A DNA stretch of 64,000 nucleotides from Isoetes taiwanensis. Lineage: Eukaryota > Streptophyta > Lycopodiopsida > Isoetales > Isoetaceae. Numbering within the stretch: position 1 is the stretch's first letter; the number at the start of each line of letters is the position of its first letter. This document shows positions 1 to 12,080 of this stretch, piece by piece. The notes beneath the pieces are model-generated. The model searched no databases. It was not told the DNA's origin and saw only the letters and a list, made by a program, of their open reading frames with translations. The DNA lies in contig JAJEKV010000008.1 of the NCBI GenBank assembly GCA_021234155.1, forward strand, positions 18,094,042 through 18,158,041, given 5' to 3'. The position numbers were made by a program, and so were the translations under genes.

Positions 1-750
1 GTCTGCATGAAAAATTTTGTGTAAGAATGGCTGAAAAGACAAACAATGGTCGCGGAGAGAAGAACTCGCCTTAATGTAGACTTTTTCGGTAAATATAAAA
101 TCGGATGATACCCATAGTAACTTTGCGTCCTGTTATCGGTTATTCTTTCCCTAAAGCAAAAGAGACGCACAACATAACTGTATTTCGTGAACTAATATGA
201 GGTAGTTAAACTAGCGAGATAACAAATGTAAACGAGAATGCCCGCATACAGCTTGAGGGACACGAAGAACATATTGGATGATACCCAACAATTTAGCTAA
301 ACCGTCATGAAGAAGCATATAAGCGGGTTGGCGTAAAAACACGATTGAAGACAAAGGAGGACATGTGAGTAAGGTGGTGCGACCCCCGGACCCCGGACAT
401 GGGCCCACACAGGAGGCACGGTGAACTATAGAAATATAATAATAATAGAAGTATAGTAATATAATAAGGGGTATGGAAGGTCGAATGTAAAGTATGTAAA
501 AGTATAATATATAGATGACGTCAAGGATGCATCGAGGTTGTAAGATATCAAGGAAAGATATTAAGAAGAAGGATGACGAAAACACTCAAAAGTAAGGGGA
601 AATACAAAATAATGGGGTGACGTAAGTGACGGATAGAAAGGGAACAAGAATAATTTGGATGAGATAATAAGCCCCGTAAGAGATGCAAAGCAGAGGGAGA
701 CCGATGAAAGGACACGCGGCAAATACGCAAAGAACAAAATGATTTGAGTA

Positions 751-1100
751 AAAGGCTGACGGGCAAGATATCGACGGAGAGGCTATGCCTCCGGCCACCA
801 CTGAGGATAGCGAGGGCTAGACCCACCAACCGGTAACCCGGACCACCATAAACTCATCAACCGGAGAGCCGCATATGACTTGTACAAATGGGGTATGAAG
901 AATACCTCAACTACGGAATTACCGATGTATGGCAACACAGCAGTAAAAGGTGGACGGGAACAAGATACGGAGAAGTGAGGTTAAGCCTCCGCCAGACACC
1001 GTGATAGCGAGGGCAAGACCCACCAACTGGTAACCCGGACCACTAAAAAACTCAATATAACTAACGGTACAATATATGTATGAAGAATACCCCAGAGGAT
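751..1100 (+). repeat. two tandem ~195-bp monomers in the LINE 5' region
   Basis: A block starting at 751 recurs from 946 with the same order of short motifs, including 'tagcgagggc', 'agacccaccaac', 'ggtaacccggaccac' and 'tatgaagaatacc'. The copies differ by substitutions and small indels. Tandem 5' monomers are known as promoter units in some LINEs; that role here is inferred from position only. Confidence 0.65.
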
Positions 1101-1869
1101 GAAACTGCCGACACCAGGGATCGGGAAAAGTATGGACAAGGGGGGGTTTACCACCCACCACGACTAAGGAGCACGAAAGCACAAAGACAAACGTAACCAT
1201 ACATGCACGTAAAATGAACGAACGCAGAACCACAAAAAAAAATACTAGCAATCAATACGGACAAGCATCTACCCAACCACCGTGACTTGAAAACCGAGAG
1301 GATCAACCTTGGGCAAACGGACTAAAAAAAGAACCGAAAGTGACAATAAAAGGGACGGACGAAACTAATTAGGGCCTTTGAATTTTGAATTTTAAAATTT
1401 GAAATTCAAATCGAACGGTAATCGCCAATAAAAATACCGATTTTAGAAGCAAAGAAATATATATAGTCTTAGGGGAAACGACGGGTTACTCCACAAGCAA
1501 GAGTCTAGCACTAACGCGACCGCTTTTAGAGTCTTTTCGCACGTGATTCTCTTGCAAACGAGGGCGATGGCCGATAGCATCAACGCAGCCAGCCAGAGGA
1601 GATTGAGGCGTAAGAGTTCTCGCGGAGCCAACAAGACCTTAGGGACTTTTGGCACAAATGGATAAGCTGCTAGAGGCAAAGATCCCGAACCTGATGCACT
1701 CAACGATTGGTCGGAGACTTGTAACAAAGAACAAAGCAGCCATCACTAGCATGGACGGAGAGTAGGAGGGTGGAGAAGATGAACGAGGAAAATGCAGAAT
1801 GGACGAGACTCAAGAGGAGAAAGCAAAGATCCCGCAAAGGTTGGTTGAATTAGAGAAATCAAATGTTGA

Positions 1870-2454
1870 GTGGATGCATGGGATTCATATGATAGGATAA
1901 AACCACATTTATTGGAATATGAGGAGCGTAATAAGATTAAACATGATGTTAGGCTAATTGGGATAGCGAGAGGCCTAATGAGGATATATATCGAAGTTGC
2001 AGAAGTGATAGAGGCGGTGTTCAAGGAACACGTGGGCGTCATCGTCCAAAGCCCTCCGATCGCGGGACAATGGAGGGGGAGATCGAGGCACATAAACCCG
2101 ACATTGAGGGACATGGCAACCAAGGAGAGGATCTTGCGGATGGGATCCGACCGAGGAATGGAATCAAAGTACGTGAGGCATTGCGGTGATGCGCAGAGAC
2201 GGGGGCTACACGGGGAATTGGCCAAAGCCGAGGAACCTGAACCAAGCAGGATACAAGCTGGGGGTCAAGAATGGCAAGGTATACATACAAAAAAGGGTAA
2301 GAGAGCAAGGGACTCAACCGGCAGGAGCAGACGGAAGGGCCGGGCAGGGGTAGCAAAACCAACGGAGAGCAGAGAAGGAAAATTTACATCCGCGGAAATC
2401 CATACAACGGTGATGCAAGAGATGCAAGAGAACAGAATGCGAGAGAGGCACTAA
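1870..2454 (+). pseudogene. LINE ORF1-like basic region (remnant)
   Basis: An open frame of 194 codons, rich in Arg, Lys, Glu and Gly, lies upstream of the LINE endonuclease. Its C-terminal half is strongly basic with clusters such as KKGKRAR and GRSRRKGRAG, which would suit nucleic-acid binding by an ORF1-type protein. No CCHC knuckle or RRM is visible. Methionine usage gives no convincing start, and the frame is only the longest surviving open piece of a broken gene. The identification rests on its position, so it is tentative. Confidence 0.35.
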
Positions 2455-2863
2455 GAGCAATCACGAGAAGGAGCCGCAATCGAGCAATAGGAGGAAGCGG
2501 AAACGGGGAAACGGAAGAACAAAACAACGGGCAGGGCTCGAAGCGGGCCAACCCGACAATGAGAACCGGGGAGGCCAAGGAGAATGGGAATGGCACGGAA
2601 AACATGGAGACCCTGAAGGAGCAACCCCGGGAAAAAGATCCACACTATGGTAATCGAACTGCATCGCACCCATGGATGATGGAGAAAGATCGGAAGGTGC
2701 CTTACGGCGACATAATATGTTTGGCGGTAGACATGGGAGCATAACACTAAAAGGCTACCGTGAGGAGGAAGGAAGGGTACCAAACCTGTTTACATGTTGG
2801 AAAGAAGAGTGGACTTCAAGAAAGGGAGAGGGAGTGCAGGCCCGGCTTGTTATATAAAGAATA

Positions 2864-3430
2864 GTGCGCTCACAATGCATGTATGTTATATTCGATATCA
2901 ATAAAAGATATATGGTTTTGAATATTCAATTGAAAAATAAACAAGAGGTAGTAGTCGATAATTGCATATTACCCGCCAAACAAATGAAGCCGGAACATTT
3001 GGAACCGGGAGAAAACATAAATCTAAAATGGAAGGGACAAGGACCAATGATTATAGTAGGAGATCTAAATGCCGTAACTGCACAGAACAAGCACAAATTA
3101 CGATGCGGATGAGAAAGATGGTCGATAGTGTACACGGCGAGGACACAGGAATGGCGAGGGATACGTAAGATAAGGCTGAGGTCAACGCTGGGGTGAGCTA
3201 TTGCCGGAAGTCCGCGACGGCGGGGGGTGATCATAGCTAATGGCACAAAAAGATGGAGGGGATCGGAGGTTTTACGAGCCAAAACTCACATGGTAAGAGC
3301 ATAGTGGATTATATAATTTTGAGCGACCAAGCGCCAGAAAAGGTAGAAGGGCTAATGCTACGGGGAATGGCCGATCGGGAAAAGGGAAAGCCATCATAGA
3401 CCGATCAAACTAACATTTAGATTGGATGAG
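2864..3430 (+). pseudogene. LINE AP-endonuclease domain (broken)
   Basis: Three hallmarks of the exonuclease-endonuclease-phosphatase fold occur in the right order. MIIVGDLNA (Gly-Asp-Leu-Asn at 3059-3073) matches the GD(L/F)N metal-site motif. IVDYIIL (3304-3321) matches the late VDYI strand. HHRPIKLTF (from 3392) matches the catalytic SDHxP motif with the Asp lost. They are in different frames, separated by stops, so frameshifts have broken the gene. In a live LINE this domain nicks target DNA to prime reverse transcription. Confidence 0.75.
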
Positions 3431-4239
3431 ACGCCACAAAAGGATGACACAGTAAATAAAGAAGGATAACAAAGACAGGGGTAAGAATTCAATTCCGTGA
3501 AAGGGCACGCAGTAAAACCTTTACCCAAATGATCAAGGATGAAATGGGAAAATGGGACTCGGGGGAACACAATGCAATTGACAATGGGAATACCCTCAAT
3601 GACATAATGATAAGGGTAGCAGCAGAGATGTGTTTGGGAGAAGGATCAAAATTAGGAAGAACGGGCATTTGAGCTTCAAGATGGTATGATGACGAAAAGC
3701 AGAGAGAACACAAGAGGAAATTGAGAAAGCATAAGGGGAGGGAGACATACCGAGAAGAGAAGGCAAACATACTTAAGGTTACTAAAGAAGAAAAGATACG
3801 ATAACCCCGCTAAACACCAATGGTACATGGGAAAACTGGCCGAGGAAACACCTCAAGATTCCGGAAAGGATTCAAAAACAAAGGAGGGGGTAGCAATGTA
3901 AAAGCAAGGGACAAACAAGATGACATTGGAACCGAGGGATGGGAGACATATCCCGACAAATTATACAAGGCAGTGGCCACCGGTACCAATACCAATACAA
4001 AGATGACCTGACGGACCATGCTTCAATATGTTGGAAGTAATGTTAGCCCTAAACAAAATGGCTAATCACAAAGCACCAGATTTATGGCTACCGACCGTGG
4101 AATTGCCGAAATGCGCCGGGACGTAAATAAGCGCATGTGTAACGCACATTTTAACGGCATCATACATACTGGGGCTCCCTTACGAGATGGACATACAACG
4201 TAGTCATACCCTACATAAGGCGAGGGAATAAAAAAAGAT

Positions 4240-5060
4240 CCAGTGGAACTATAGGATCGATAATGGTAAGCTCGATTTTACGCAAAATGGTTTGGAAAGG
4301 TACCGGATAACAAACTAAAGAAATGGGCAGAGGAAGGAAATGTGAGAGCACAAGGGCGTCGGGTCTCACACTGAGCACTCAACCACGATCATCTCGTGGA
4401 CCCTTCTGGATACTAATAGAGAGCGTAACAAAGCGCATGGAAAGAAAAATAATCGCCGCTTTGTAGATTTGAAAAAAGCCGCTTGACACAACCTCCGAGA
4501 GAAGTCGCTAAAAAGACTAATGGATATGCGTGCCCCGAAGCATGGTAGGATCGATCGCAAGACCGGTACACACAAGGTGTATGCAAAGATGGAACAGAAG
4601 GATACCGATAATATGTGACACGTGTGTGAAGTGGATGCCCGCTATCCCCAACCCCGCTTTGGAATATACATAGATGCACCTGAGGGATACATAACGTGAT
4701 CAACAAGGGGACTAGTATGCCCCCACACCGGAGACACTAAGGTACCAATAATGCTATGCGCGACGATCTTGGTATGATGGCAACAAAAACAAAGGAATGC
4801 ATGTATTGCTCAAAATCCTCGAACAATTTTGTGAAGATACGGGGCTAATAAAGGAACCTAGCAAAACAAAGATAGTAATCTTTGGACACGTGAACGTGCA
4901 TAAACCTTTCGTGATATAAAGAGAAGGAGATAGAGGAAGCAAACGTATCACGATATCTAGGTTATGATGCACATGGCACGAGTGGAAGTGGGCCAAAGGA
5001 GCTAATGCCGATTCCAATCAGCTATAGGAAGTTACTTTAACATGAAAAACTTCAGAATGT
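4240..5060 (+). pseudogene. LINE reverse-transcriptase remnant with mutated active site
   Basis: At 4756-4770 the frame reads MRDDL where an intact reverse transcriptase has (F/Y)ADDL. It is followed in a shifted frame by KILEQFCEDTGL and SKTKIVIFG, which correspond to the thumb-side segment 'FC...GL..N..KTK...F' of LINE polymerases, and then by RYLGYDAHG near 4957. The fingers and palm upstream are too degraded to assign. At least two frameshifts are needed to connect these segments. Confidence 0.65.
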
Positions 5061-5734
5061 AAGTCTAATAACCGATTGGGACATCAAATGCTACCTATTT
5101 AGTGCAGCGGTAGGTAGCCACCACCCGGGGCCAGTAATGGAGCGTAAGCATGGGGCCAAGCTTAACGTAAAGAAACCGGGAAAAGCAGGAAGGAATTTTT
5201 AGACAATGGCACGCATGAATTGGTGGTAAGGACAAACATTTAATCGACAATCATGGTCCTCAAAACAGGCAAAGGCCAATGGAAGTGAGAGCATGGGGAG
5301 AGAACCATAAGATACACCGCCGGAGACAACGCGGAGACATCCAAGGAAACCGGCCCAAAGATTGCAATCACCGACCGCAGAAAGTCACACATCCTTGAAG
5401 GCAATGGATGGTTCGAGGAGAGGTGGCAACATGGACCGTGAAGATGGGACTAAACCCGAGTAACCCCGATAGAAGAAGAGCAGTGGAATGAGGATTGACG
5501 GACATAGCGGCGAGAGCATGGTCAGCAGAGACACGGGACCCAAGACGGACCCGCTCGCAAGTTTTTAATCCCACCAACAGATGGGACACGGGTGTGTAGG
5601 GATAACATATTGGGGAAGAACAGAAGGGACATAATCGGGTCGATTCAGGATGGGAAGCCACGACCCAAGAATCGGGAAAAGGCGGATGGAGAGGATAGAC
5701 AAGGAGGATAGGATATGCGAGAATATGTAGCGTG

Positions 5735-5960
5735 GGGGAATAGAGGATGAAAACCATATGATTAACGACCGCCCGATCTATGGGGACATCGAGGGGCGAT
5801 ATAGAAATATAAAGTGGGGAACCAATCCCGTGATGATGACGATGACGGAATCGTTACGGGGGATCCGCGATGCGATCCAAAGAATGATGACCGCATTACG
5901 AAGAGGTACCACGGTGAAAGAGGGCTTGTAATATGATGCATTAACACGGGTCATATAGCC
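5735..5960 (+). pseudogene. LINE C-terminal zinc-finger-like tail
   Basis: The frame from 5743 reads EDENHMINDRPIYGDIEGRY. It resembles the C-terminal 'E..HLLF.CP.Y...R..Y' segment found after the polymerase in many plant LINEs, with the Cys replaced. It supports one continuous LINE from the endonuclease to the TATTC tail. Confidence 0.55.
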
Positions 5961-6170
5961 CCCACAAATTGCTTTCGCCTAAAAGTCGATTGATAACGAC
6001 GATCACCGCATCCGCCAAGAAGCCGAGTAAAAGCGGGCGCCGGGTATTAAAGGAAAAAAAGTCCTTCCAAAAGGCTACATTAAAACAGTGATGTGCTAGT
6101 AGCACCCTTTGTAGGGAGCTTCGCCCATGCTACACAAGTCCGGGGCCTTACGGCACAAAGGACATAAATG

Positions 6171-6189
6171 TATTCTATTCTATTCTAAT
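6171..6189 (+). repeat. TATTC-repeat LINE tail
   Basis: A short run of the pentamer TATTC follows the last LINE coding similarity and a GC-rich segment ending in 'ggcacaaaggacataaatg'. LINEs without a poly(A) tail commonly end in such short repeats. Confidence 0.6.
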
Positions 6190-6249
6190 CGGTCGGATTT
6201 GTTTTGTGAACAGACATTTCTGCCTAAATTCCATATGAGGCCTGTAAAT

Positions 6250-6795
6250 TTGTCATCACAAATATATCTGCATTGATATGAGCATGGTTTTTCCCATCCA
6301 AATTCTCTTCTGCAGGTTCGCCTCTTTCCAGAAATCGCATATAAAATAATTCTTATGCTTGTAAGGAGGACCTTTCCAAAAATTCTTCAAGGAGCGCATC
6401 TTTGTCTGTGGTTTTACTGCATCAATTTGAGGCAAGTTCTTCCACCACTGCACCTCCTCCTCTTCTAGAGCATACATAACTTCTGCTTCCTGGCCTTGGT
6501 TCTTCAGGATCATTTTAGGAGCTCCGTCTTCTCCAACCCACATCAAACACACATTGGCTTCCTTTTGGAATAATAAAATGTCTTCCATTTCCCTTCTGCC
6601 AGGTTCATCCTGCTCCATCTCCAGCCACTTTTCTGCTTCCTTCTGCAAATTCTTGCACTCTTCAAGAAGCTACTCCTCCTCCTTAATACTTGCTTCAAGA
6701 AATAAATTCGTGGGACTTCTTCTATCTTCAAATGGCTCTCTCCTATCTCGCTCCATTGTTGCATTCCCAGGATCAATCAATTCCAGAGTCTGAGC
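6250..6795 (-). pseudogene. copia 5' coding region (gag-like, frameshifted)
   Basis: On the minus strand, immediately after the primer-binding site, two overlapping frames (6776-6543 and 6648-6256) together encode a charged, coiled-coil-like peptide rich in Glu and Lys. Segments include EAEKWLEMEQDEPGRREMED and MVWVGEDGAP-like stretches. A frameshift separates them. The position directly downstream of an LTR and tRNA-Met primer site suggests the start of a copia gag. The rest of the element, from late gag to integrase and polymerase, is missing and the LINE tail abuts the broken end. No gag zinc knuckle is visible. Confidence 0.45.
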
Positions 6796-6808
6796 TCTGA
6801 TACCATCT
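6796..6808 (-). promoter_or_regulatory. retrotransposon primer-binding site (tRNA-Met)
   Basis: The minus strand reads TGGTATCAGAGC, complementary to the 3' end of plant initiator tRNA-Met. This is the usual primer site of plant copia elements and lies directly inside the LTR. Confidence 0.8.
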
Positions 6809-6809
6809 T

Positions 6810-7034
6810 AAATATATATAGAACAATGTGAATATTGGATAATCAGTCTATATGAGCCAAATGTGGCTTGTACACACATATAAATATAAGTACCTACAAA
6901 AGGACACGTCTCTATACTAGAGGACATGTCTCTTTACATGACTAGTGACTAGGATTGCCACCTAGGGGTGATCACATGGCACTTTCCATGTCATCAATCC
7001 TTGATTTATATGATCATATGTTTATATTCTAACA
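6810..7034 (-). mobile_element. copia LTR (left-facing)
   Basis: The LTR starts on the minus strand with TGTTAGAATATAAAC at 7034 and runs about 225 bp to the primer site. It is AT-rich with a TATA-like 'tatatttatatg'. The inner end does not show a clean CA. No second LTR lies within the truncated remnant. Confidence 0.6.
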
Positions 7035-7599
7035 ATGCTTATGGACTGAATCAAGCCCAAATCATGATAAAACCCACGTATCAAGCATGTAATTGCACAG
7101 TAAGATGGCTCTACCGTATGCCGAAATCCAACAGCGCATGTGATAGTATTCGCCGTGCTACTGTTCGACAGTATCACGGATACAAGTGGAATCCACGTAG
7201 GAATATGGTAAGTCGTGTATTGGGCCTATGGAATATTTTTTGCCTCGGAACAAAGGATCAAGAATGTGGTGTCGTGCATGGCCAATGGCAGCGATCCGAC
7301 CGCAACACTACATCCAAAGTATACTAGAGCGAAGACTTGGGGTAATTTTTAGGTAGCGTAGCGACGTTGTTTAATTTTATTCAATGAAGGCTGCGAATAA
7401 TGCAACTGAATTGGATATAGCCACACATATAGTGCGAACATGTGCAGAACATTCTGGCGCGAAAAGACTAGCGTATTCTGCCCGAAAAGCGACGGCTGCC
7501 TTTTCCAGAACAGAATCCAGATCTCCTCTTTTTAAGCCCCCCGCTCGATCGCCGGAACCATAGCCATAGCCAAACACTTATTTGGGGAAGCTGAAATCC

Positions 7600-7772
7600 G
7601 TCCCGGTGGAGCTTATATCATTCATAAATTCACGTGGTCGAATGTAAAGAGGAGTCAGTCTGTGGCAAACTAGTTATAATTCGTTGCGAAAAGCTTGGAT
7701 TGGCAGGATTTGGAAGCGTAACTCCAAAGAATCTATAAAATAGATTTGATATGAAGGGATCCAAGCTCGGCT
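7600..7772 (+). promoter_or_regulatory. likely 5' UTR/proximal promoter of the bromodomain gene
   Basis: The region between the copia remnant and the ATG has 'tctataaaatag' about 40 bases before the start codon, which could be a TATA element or simply AT-rich leader. No upstream open frame of note precedes the ATG. The transcription start cannot be placed from sequence. Confidence 0.3.
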
Positions 7773-9497
7773 ATGGCGGAAATCTGTGATAGCGATTCTT
7801 GGGAGACCTTAGAAGAGCTTCTTTTAGCAGGGGCTGTAAAACGGCATGGATTAGGGAACTGGAATCAGGTAGCGGCAGAGCTTCAAAGTCGGGCGATCAT
7901 GTTACAAGTCTCTCCTGCTCATTTTACTGCAGAGGTAGCAATAATATTTCCCTTTCTTGATTAATTAATCAAACTGTTTATGGACTGTGTGGACTATGAG
8001 CTGATTTAGGCACAAAAATTAAAGAAATTTATGTTTTAATCCGTTTCTTGATCCAATTTATGGTGCAGAAATGTAAAGCTAAGTATGACGATCTTGCGAT
8101 GCGCTACAACAACTATGTTTGTCAAAGGTATGGCCCTTCTTGATGGCATATTCTGTTTGACCGCCGGATTAGGTTTGGCTATGGCCGGAAATGTGCAAAA
8201 AGATGTCGCTTTATCGTCTTGCAGAGGTCTGACGGATTGATTTGTTTGTTTGTGGCGTTCAGAGATGCCGATGCGGTGCCGTGGTTTGGGGACCTTCGGA
8301 AAAGACGAGTTGCTCATTTGAAGCGTGAACTCGAGCGTTCCGATGGATCCATAGGGTATATTTGTCAGTTTCTTGCAGGCAGAAATTTTTTCTGATTCTT
8401 GGTTTTGATATGGCAGATTGCTTAAGCTTAAGCTGAAGCGGCTTAAAGCCGAGAAAAACCAGTGGCAATGCTCGGATGAGCTCGGCTATGGCGATACTCC
8501 AGCTGTGGATTCAGAAGCGGCTAAAAAAAGTGAGAAATATGTTTTAATCCGGTGCCAAATCAGCATTCCAAAAGAGTTTTCCGATCAGTCCGGTTGTGGA
8601 AATATAGTTCATTCCTTTGACACAATCTTGCCTCCATCTGTGCAACAAATCAAGAGCAGTATTCCTACTGCACCTAATCGGGGATTTGAGGAAAAATCTG
8701 CAGATTGTGAAGGAATGGCAATAGATAAACAAGCTACTGATTGCGATCAGAAGAAGGAAATTTTGAAAGATGAAGATCACAAGCAATTTAGGGAAGTTAA
8801 AGAATCCGATCGAGCTCCTGATCATAAGCAAGAAGAAGGCTCTGTGCTTATGGAAGGAGAGGGAGGAAATGGGCCTATTAACAAATCTGTTTCTGTTGAA
8901 TCTGGAGAAGAAGGGAGTGGCAGTGACGAAAATTCTTGTAAAGAGGCAGATCAGGGAGATGATTTATCCTTCATGAGCAAACGAAGCAGAAGACCCAAGA
9001 TTCAGGGCAAATTTCAGCCTCTTCTAAAATGCCTCCGGACCATCAGTGCCCACAAATTTGCATCTCTCTTCAAGCATAATCAGGTAAAGCGCAATGCATT
9101 CCCTGTCTGAGACATGCCAATTGTTCATTTCAACTCGTTTTTGCAGGAAAGTGAGAAATATGACATACTGATTAAAAGGAAAATTGATCTAGCTAGTGTC
9201 AGATCAAAGCTCGAAGAAGGGGCCTACTCAAGCAGTTTAGAATTCTTCCGCGATCTGATGCTAGTGTTTACGAATGGGCTGGTGTATTATAGTAAGGATT
9301 CACAAGGATACTCTGCAGCATTAGCTCTGAGAAGGCTGGCGATGGAGGAAATGGACAGGGTATTAAAAATGGAAGCTTCAATCCGGCAAGATAAATCTTA
9401 TCCGAGCAAAGTGTTTGCAAGGCGAAAGATTGGGTCATCAAACGGATCTGCCGAACAACAGAATACGACCCGACATAGAAACATTAAAAGATTGTGA
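7773..9497 (+). CDS. Myb/SANT-bromodomain protein, 5 exons
   Basis: Five exons join in frame: 7773-7934, 8069-8127, 8263-8355, 8417-9083 and 9147-9497, all with GT-AG introns (134, 135, 61 and 63 bp), giving 443 residues. Residues 1-54 hold a SANT/Myb-like helix set (GLGNWNQVAAEL). Residues ~55-125 hold CKAKYDDL, then VPWFGDLRKRRV and a Leu/Lys coiled coil typical of plant Myb-bromodomain proteins. Residues ~126-300 are an acidic, low-complexity linker. The bromodomain spans ~305-400 and includes YDILIKRKIDLASV and FRDLMLVFTNGLVYY. The Asn that normally binds acetyl-lysine sits in a Tyr-Tyr-Ser context, so binding may be altered. The family are nuclear chromatin readers. The start ATG has G at +4 and precedes the SANT fold; AATAAA lies at 9751. 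Splicing is my inference from frame and homology. Confidence 0.88.
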
Positions 9498-9750
9498 AGT
9501 CACCTTTCCTCTTGTAGTGGATTTTGAATGTATAGTATCTGTGTTATTATTGATGTATGTGTCTCAGCATCTGGGCCGTCCACGTGGCGCGTCGAAGGAT
9601 GGGATCACAACTGCCAGGTCGCTGTCCCTTGGATTTATTTGCTTTGTTATCCAGTGCGTAGGTGCGTCAAAATTTGCATGATTCTTTGTCACGCTTTTTG
9701 AACCATTGGACCCCCTTACGTATCATAATCCAGGCTAAAAGATGAAGGCA

Positions 9751-9756
9751 AATAAA
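9751..9756 (+). terminator. AATAAA polyadenylation signal
   Basis: An AATAAA hexamer lies about 250 bases after the stop codon of the bromodomain gene, a usual distance for a plant 3' UTR. Confidence 0.45.
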
Positions 9757-9759
9757 AAG

Positions 9760-11540
9760 GGCTGAATATTATGGAGTTTATTTTATGGTCCATCCCTTCT
9801 ACATGATTAGAGTGAACTGACTCCATATGCATTTGGCGAGCACTATATATTCTGTAGTGACTCCATCAACTCATTGGATTCTTATATTCATATCCTATTA
9901 TTGACATACATAGTGGTTGAATATTGGAAGGAAATGATAGGGGGAGGGTGCCCGCACCCCCTCGCCATTTTGGCCATGGCCATATTGCCCAAGAATTTTA
10001 TTCCCATACAGGGGAAGGCGTTATCTACCCCTTATTTTGGCTTTATAGTATGTTATTGGCTTTGAAATGTCATCTAGACGACCTTTTCGAGGGAAATGTT
10101 CACTCACACCTATGTAAACTTTTTCGTGTTTGGACCATTTCGAGGGAAAAGGTTCCGTCACACCTAGAGTTCACTGGCTCATCCATTAGATGTCCCATGA
10201 GGGAACGTTGTCCCTAAGATTTAGTAATGGACGTTCCTTTACTCTCAATTTCATGCTACCACATAACGACAATGAGTCATGATCCAATGTAATTGGCTAC
10301 CTCTCTTCTTGATAATCAATATCTAGCATTATAAGGGGTTTCTTTGTATTTTTTGTACACTTTTAATATGGTTTTCATATGATTTTAAGGATTCCATTAT
10401 TCGGATGTCTTGTCGGTAGTATATCTAGAGTGCGCATACGGTATTCTCATATTTTTGTTCCACATTCTTAATGGTTTTTGCTCCCCTTACCCATCTTAAT
10501 GGCCAAGATTGACCCTAGAGTTTTAATCCAAGGGTTTACAATAGAAGCCTTTTCGAATGCACCATTTTTTAGGCTAATTCTCAAACTTAGCATGGGATAT
10601 CCAGCTCTTCTTTCTAGGGTTATCATAATAGAACAACGATGGAATGGCTCAAATCGGCTAAGGCAAGGATGGAAGAACCCCATTCGAGATATGGGAGCAA
10701 AGAGCTATGGCTAGGAGGGAAAAGATGACTTGTAGCAAGTGTGTTGCCTTTCCCTTTATATCCCCCGTTGTTTTGGCTTCCAAGTGACTTATATCTCTTT
10801 AAGCCAAGAGTCCCTCAATTTTGATGAATCGAGAGGGATGTGTTGCTTCTTATGTGCATTGGAGTGGTAACCATAAGAACTCGCACTTGATCCAGTCCGA
10901 ATGTCCAAACATATTTATTCATTTCGTGGGCTTGGCGGGTTATTAGAAAGGGAGGCATACATCCAAAGATGGCGTGAGAGAGGCGGATGGAAGAGTGGAG
11001 CCGCATGGACAGGCTATGATTCTTACACGGACCGGATTCTTACATGGCAAGGCAGTTTGAGGCATGAATATCTAGCATGATTAAGGCCAGGGCATTGGAT
11101 ATGACAATAAGGCTAAGAAGAATGGATTCAGATTTGGGTTTCAATGTAGTGTTCAAGAACAAGCACGATTCCCCTTAATCCAACATGTGATACCATTCCA
11201 TACGCCATGATGCTCTGCTATGAATCTATGGTAAGATGCCATATATAATTATTTTCTTGCTTTATGAAAGGCGTTGTTGCGATCTAAAAAGAAATTTTAT
11301 GCTTGAAGTTGAAATGCTCTTACTTTTTTACCAACAAAGATCGTACCGCTCTTGCTCCATAATGTAGCCATATCGATCCTACCCGAGAATGTGTGATCTG
11401 ACATTATCCTTTGGGATGTTTAAACCACAAGTACGGTTGAATTATGTAAAATATCTCTTCTATCAGTTTCAAGGGAACTTTGTACACATTGCATGAGGGT
11501 TGCTTTTGGTTATGCGGATTTGCTGGGGGTTTCTTTGGAA
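9760..11540. other. no recognisable gene; decayed repeat-like sequence
   Basis: Short open frames on both strands show no domain or composition that I recognise. The phrase 'cgagggaaa.gttc..tcacacct' occurs at about 10088 and again near 10140, so part of it is a small imperfect duplication. Confidence 0.5.
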
Positions 11541-11557
11541 GAATTTGAGTATCTTGA

Positions 11558-12080
11558 ATGGAATACAATAATCTCACTTTTGTCTTCGAGGGGGCGATTA
11601 CAAAAGCCCTCGACTCTCGCTACAGAGAAATGCCACCGCTAGGTGTGGTCTCTTGGAATGCTTTGATCAACGTAATGCGGCGGGGCCATGTTGAGAATCA
11701 TGATTGGAATTTGTGTAGAAAAGGAATGGCTTATAGAAGCCTTCCATTTTACAAGAGATGCCGATAAAGAATCTCGTGTCCTGAATTCCATATTTCAGCC
11801 TCTTCCCAATGAGAATCATTTTAAAGAAGCCACCCGCAATTATTTCGCAGATCACGGGGAAGATGTTCTTTGAGCGGATCACATCACCTTTGTGGCCATG
11901 CTTGGTTGTCATAGAGCTTACTGCAGATAGAAAAGGTTGGCAATTTAATAGGTCTAGCACAATGTCTACGCTCCTTTGTCTTTGGTTGGTAAGAGATAAT
12001 GCTCTCTTGGTGCAATTTAGCAAGTGATAGCGCGCCCAGATGCTCCTACCTTTTGTGGCACTCAAATGCTTTTTATGTAC
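11558..12080 (+). pseudogene. PLS-class PPR pseudogene fragment
   Basis: The first frame reads AITKALDSRYREMPPLGVV followed by SWNALINVMRRGHVE. These match the L/S motifs of PLS-class PPR proteins ('A...F.EMP.RNVVSWNALI.GYA..GH.EE'). After broken frames, HITFVAMLGCHRA near 11880 matches 'D.ITFVA.LSACSHAG'. Members edit or process organellar RNA. Stops and frameshifts, and the loss of repeats before and after, show a dead fragment. The E and DYW domains are not detectable. Confidence 0.65.

Larger units (their letters stand above)
1..6195 (+). mobile_element. decayed non-LTR retrotransposon (LINE)
   Basis: The stretch reads on the plus strand as a LINE broken by many stops and frameshifts. 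Seen in order: a repetitive 5' part, an ORF1-like basic region (about 1.87-2.45 kb), AP-endonuclease motifs (3.06-3.4 kb), a reverse-transcriptase region with a mutated active site near 4.76 kb, a C-terminal relic with the pattern EDENHM..RPIY near 5.74-5.79 kb, and a TATTC-repeat tail at about 6171-6189. In intact LINEs of this kind the endonuclease nicks the target and the reverse transcriptase copies the RNA at the nick. The copy is dead. I cannot fix the 5' end, which may lie outside the window. CpG is not depleted, unlike many old plant repeats. Confidence 0.75.

Noticed and set aside
211-1727. Several minus-strand open frames of 70-125 codons
   Set aside because: They lie opposite the LINE, are rich in Leu/Ser/Pro/Phe as expected for the complement of purine-rich DNA, and show no domain.
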